Positions 62,624 through 64,000 of a DNA stretch of 64,000 nucleotides are shown one piece after another; within the stretch, counting starts at the first letter, position 1; each line of letters starts with the position of its first letter. The notes beneath the pieces were generated by a model. The model was not told the DNA's origin. It saw only the letters and a program-made list of their open reading frames with translations, and ran no database searches. Position numbers and translations under genes: made by a program. Source of the stretch: Anaerotalea alkaliphila (GTDB lineage: Bacteria > Bacillota > Clostridia > Lachnospirales > Vallitaleaceae); contig NZ_JAAEEH010000009.1 in the NCBI RefSeq assembly GCF_010179735.1, forward strand, positions 21,674-85,673. The letters are read 5' to 3'.

Positions 62624-64000
62624 AGCGGCATCTGCGGATCCATCCCAAGGACAACGTGGCCATCGCCCTGGAACCCCTGGAGCCAGGCGACCGGATCGAG
62701 GTCGACGGGAAGGAAATCGCCGCTGCCGAACCCATCCCCCAGGCCCACAAGATGGCCGTCGGGGCCATCGCCGCGGGGGAGGCGGTGGTCAAGTACGGCA
62801 TGCCCATCGGCAACGCCACCGAGGACATCGCACCCGGACGGCATATGCATGTCCACAACCTGAAGACGGGCCTGGGGGAGATCCTGGAATACGGCTATGC
62901 CCCCGCCTTCGAATCCTTTGGGACCTCCCTGCCGGAGAGGAAGGTCCATGTGTACGAGCGTTCCAACGGGGAGGTGGGGATCCGCAACGAGCTGTGGGTC
63001 GTGCCCACCGTGGGATGCGTAAACGGCGTTGCCCAAAGGATCATCGACCGCTTCAGGAAGGAAGTGGATCCCGTGGGGATCGACGGCGTCTTCGCCTTTC
63101 CCCATCCCTATGGATGCTCCCAGATGGGAGAGGACCATGCGGCCACCCGCACCACACTCCAGGACATCGCAAAGCACCCCAACGCCGGAGGGGTCCTGGT
63201 CCTGGGGCTGGGCTGCGAGAACAACCAGGTCCAGGCCTTCCGGGAGACCATGGGGGAATACGACACGGAAAGGGTCGTGTTCCTGGTGGCCCAGGAGGAG
63301 GAGGACGAAATCGGCGCGGGTGTCCAGCGCCTGAAAGCCCTCTACGAGAGGATGAAGGAGGACAGACGGGTGGAGAAGCCCCTGGGTGTCCTGCGGATCG
63401 GGCTGGAATGCGGAGGCTCCGACGGCTTGAGCGGAATCACGGCGAATCCCCTGCTGGGGGAATTCTCCGACTACCTGGTCAGCTATGGGGGGACGACCGT
63501 GCTGACCGAGGTGCCGGAGATGTTCGGTGCCGAGACAATCCTGATGAACCGCTGCATCGATGGGGAGGTCTTCAGGAAGACGGTGGAGATGGTGAACGAC
63601 TTCAAGGACTACTACCAGCGCCACGGACAGGTGATTTATGAGAACCCCTCCCCTGGGAACAAAAAGGGGGGGATCACCACCCTGGAGGACAAATCCCTGG
63701 GCTGCACCCAAAAGGCCGGGCGGAGCCAGGTCATGGACGTGCTGGGCTACGGGGAGCGCCTGAAGACCCCGGGCCTGAACCTGCTGAGCGCCCCCGGGAA
63801 CGACCTGGTGGCCACCACCGCCCTGGGAATGGCGGGTTGCCACATGGTGCTCTTCTCCACCGGACGGGGGACCCCCTTCGGGGGCTTCGTACCCACCATG
63901 AAGATTTCCACCAACACGGACCTGGCCCGCAAGAAACCGGGCTGGATCGATTTCGATGCGGGCCAGCTGATCGGCCAAAAGAGCATGCCGGAACTTCTGG
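62620..64000 (+). CDS. uxaA: Altronate dehydratase, 5' part (runs out of window)
   Basis: 460 codons are visible of about 495. The ATG overlaps the uxaB stop (ATGA). An N-terminal SAF domain (~1-85) is followed by the altronate/galactarate dehydratase domain with VPTVGCVNGVAQRI, FAFPHPYGCSQMG, LGLGCENNQ, GLECGGSDGLSGITANPLLG and TGRGTPFGG. Iron-dependent dehydration of D-altronate gives 2-keto-3-deoxygluconate, where this branch meets the KduI/KduD branch. Confidence 0.95.
   Translation, partial: MKRHLRIHPKDNVAIALEPLEPGDRIEVDGKEIAAAEPIPQAHKMAVGAIAAGEAVVKYGMPIGNATEDIAPGRHMHVHNLKTGLGEILEYGYAPAFESFGTSLPERKVHVYERSNGEVGIRNELWVVPTVGCVNGVAQRIIDRFRKEVDPVGIDGVFAFPHPYGCSQMGEDHAATRTTLQDIAKHPNAGGVLVLGLGCENNQVQAFRETMGEYDTERVVFLVAQEEEDEIGAGVQRLKALYERMKEDRRVEKPLGVLRIGLECGGSDGLSGITANPLLGEFSDYLVSYGGTTVLTEVPEMFGAETILMNRCIDGEVFRKTVEMVNDFKDYYQRHGQVIYENPSPGNKKGGITTLEDKSLGCTQKAGRSQVMDVLGYGERLKTPGLNLLSAPGNDLVATTALGMAGCHMVLFSTGRGTPFGGFVPTMKISTNTDLARKKPGWIDFDAGQLIGQKSMPELL

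Overview
The window looks like a chromosomal stretch of a low-to-moderate G+C Gram-positive bacterium (Bacillota, most likely a fermentative Clostridia-type anaerobe). The reasons are strong AGGAGG-type ribosome sites, lipobox-bearing ABC solute-binding proteins, a YesM/YesN-type two-component pair, a split iron-sulfur L-serine dehydratase, a Firmicutes-type GalT and XpaC/TelA homologues. No genus can be named from the sequence. No tRNA, rRNA, CRISPR, phage or transposase gene is visible.

Layout. (1) 0-9.5 kb: the end of a YkvI-like membrane protein, a membrane-anchored glycerophosphodiesterase, an AraC regulator and a family-3 glycosidase, then a leftward serine-use locus (YheO-type regulator, sstT, sdaAB, sdaAA). 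(2) 9.7-16.4 kb: a MacAB-like ABC efflux set with a Yip1 membrane protein, followed by an XpaC-TelA-DUF2254 unit whose last gene appears to have lost its middle. (3) 16.4-20.8 kb: a Gfo/Idh/MocA oxidoreductase and a lipoprotein-MBOAT-DHHW operon for O-acylation of a surface polymer. (4) 20.9-38.5 kb: L-rhamnose use (mutarotase, isomerase, kinase, aldolase, DeoR and AraC regulators), then a GH4 glycosidase, a GH105 unsaturated uronyl hydrolase, YesN/YesM, a sugar ABC importer without its own ATPase, a GH28 enzyme and a sugar isomerase-like protein. (5) 38.5-45.7 kb: a NERD-domain protein amid palindromic repeats, an ArsR-type regulator with a large extra domain, and galE-galR-galK-galT. (6) 45.7-49.4 kb: a frameshifted Fe-S/FAD enoate-reductase-like gene, a PucR-type regulator and a rhodanese lipoprotein. 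(7) 49.5-64 kb: a LacI regulator, an MsmX/UgpC-type ATPase, a second GH105, a second sugar importer, a second GH28, kduI, kduD, a MATE transporter, uxaB and the start of uxaA.

How it fits together. Regions 4, 5 and 7 form a pectin / rhamnogalacturonan-I programme. Oligosaccharides enter through two binding-protein/permease trios, probably energised by the single ATPase at 51 kb. None of the GH28, GH105 or GH4 enzymes has a signal peptide, so cleavage to rhamnose, galacturonate and unsaturated uronate should be cytoplasmic. Rhamnose goes through RhaM, RhaA, RhaB and an aldolase. Unsaturated uronate goes through KduI and KduD. Galacturonate goes through UxaB and UxaA after an isomerase (UxaC) not in the window. 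Galactose side chains go through GalKTE.

The most notable non-coding signals are a helically phased array of five CGGTTT repeats between yesM and the binding-protein gene, a family of long near-perfect palindromes containing CTTGGGG...CCCCAAG, a recurring intergenic decamer GGAATCCGAC, and a 40-bp palindrome over the serine-regulator promoter. I did not find an obviously new multi-gene system. The best candidates for something undescribed are the phased array, the palindrome family and the ArsR-type fusion regulator.
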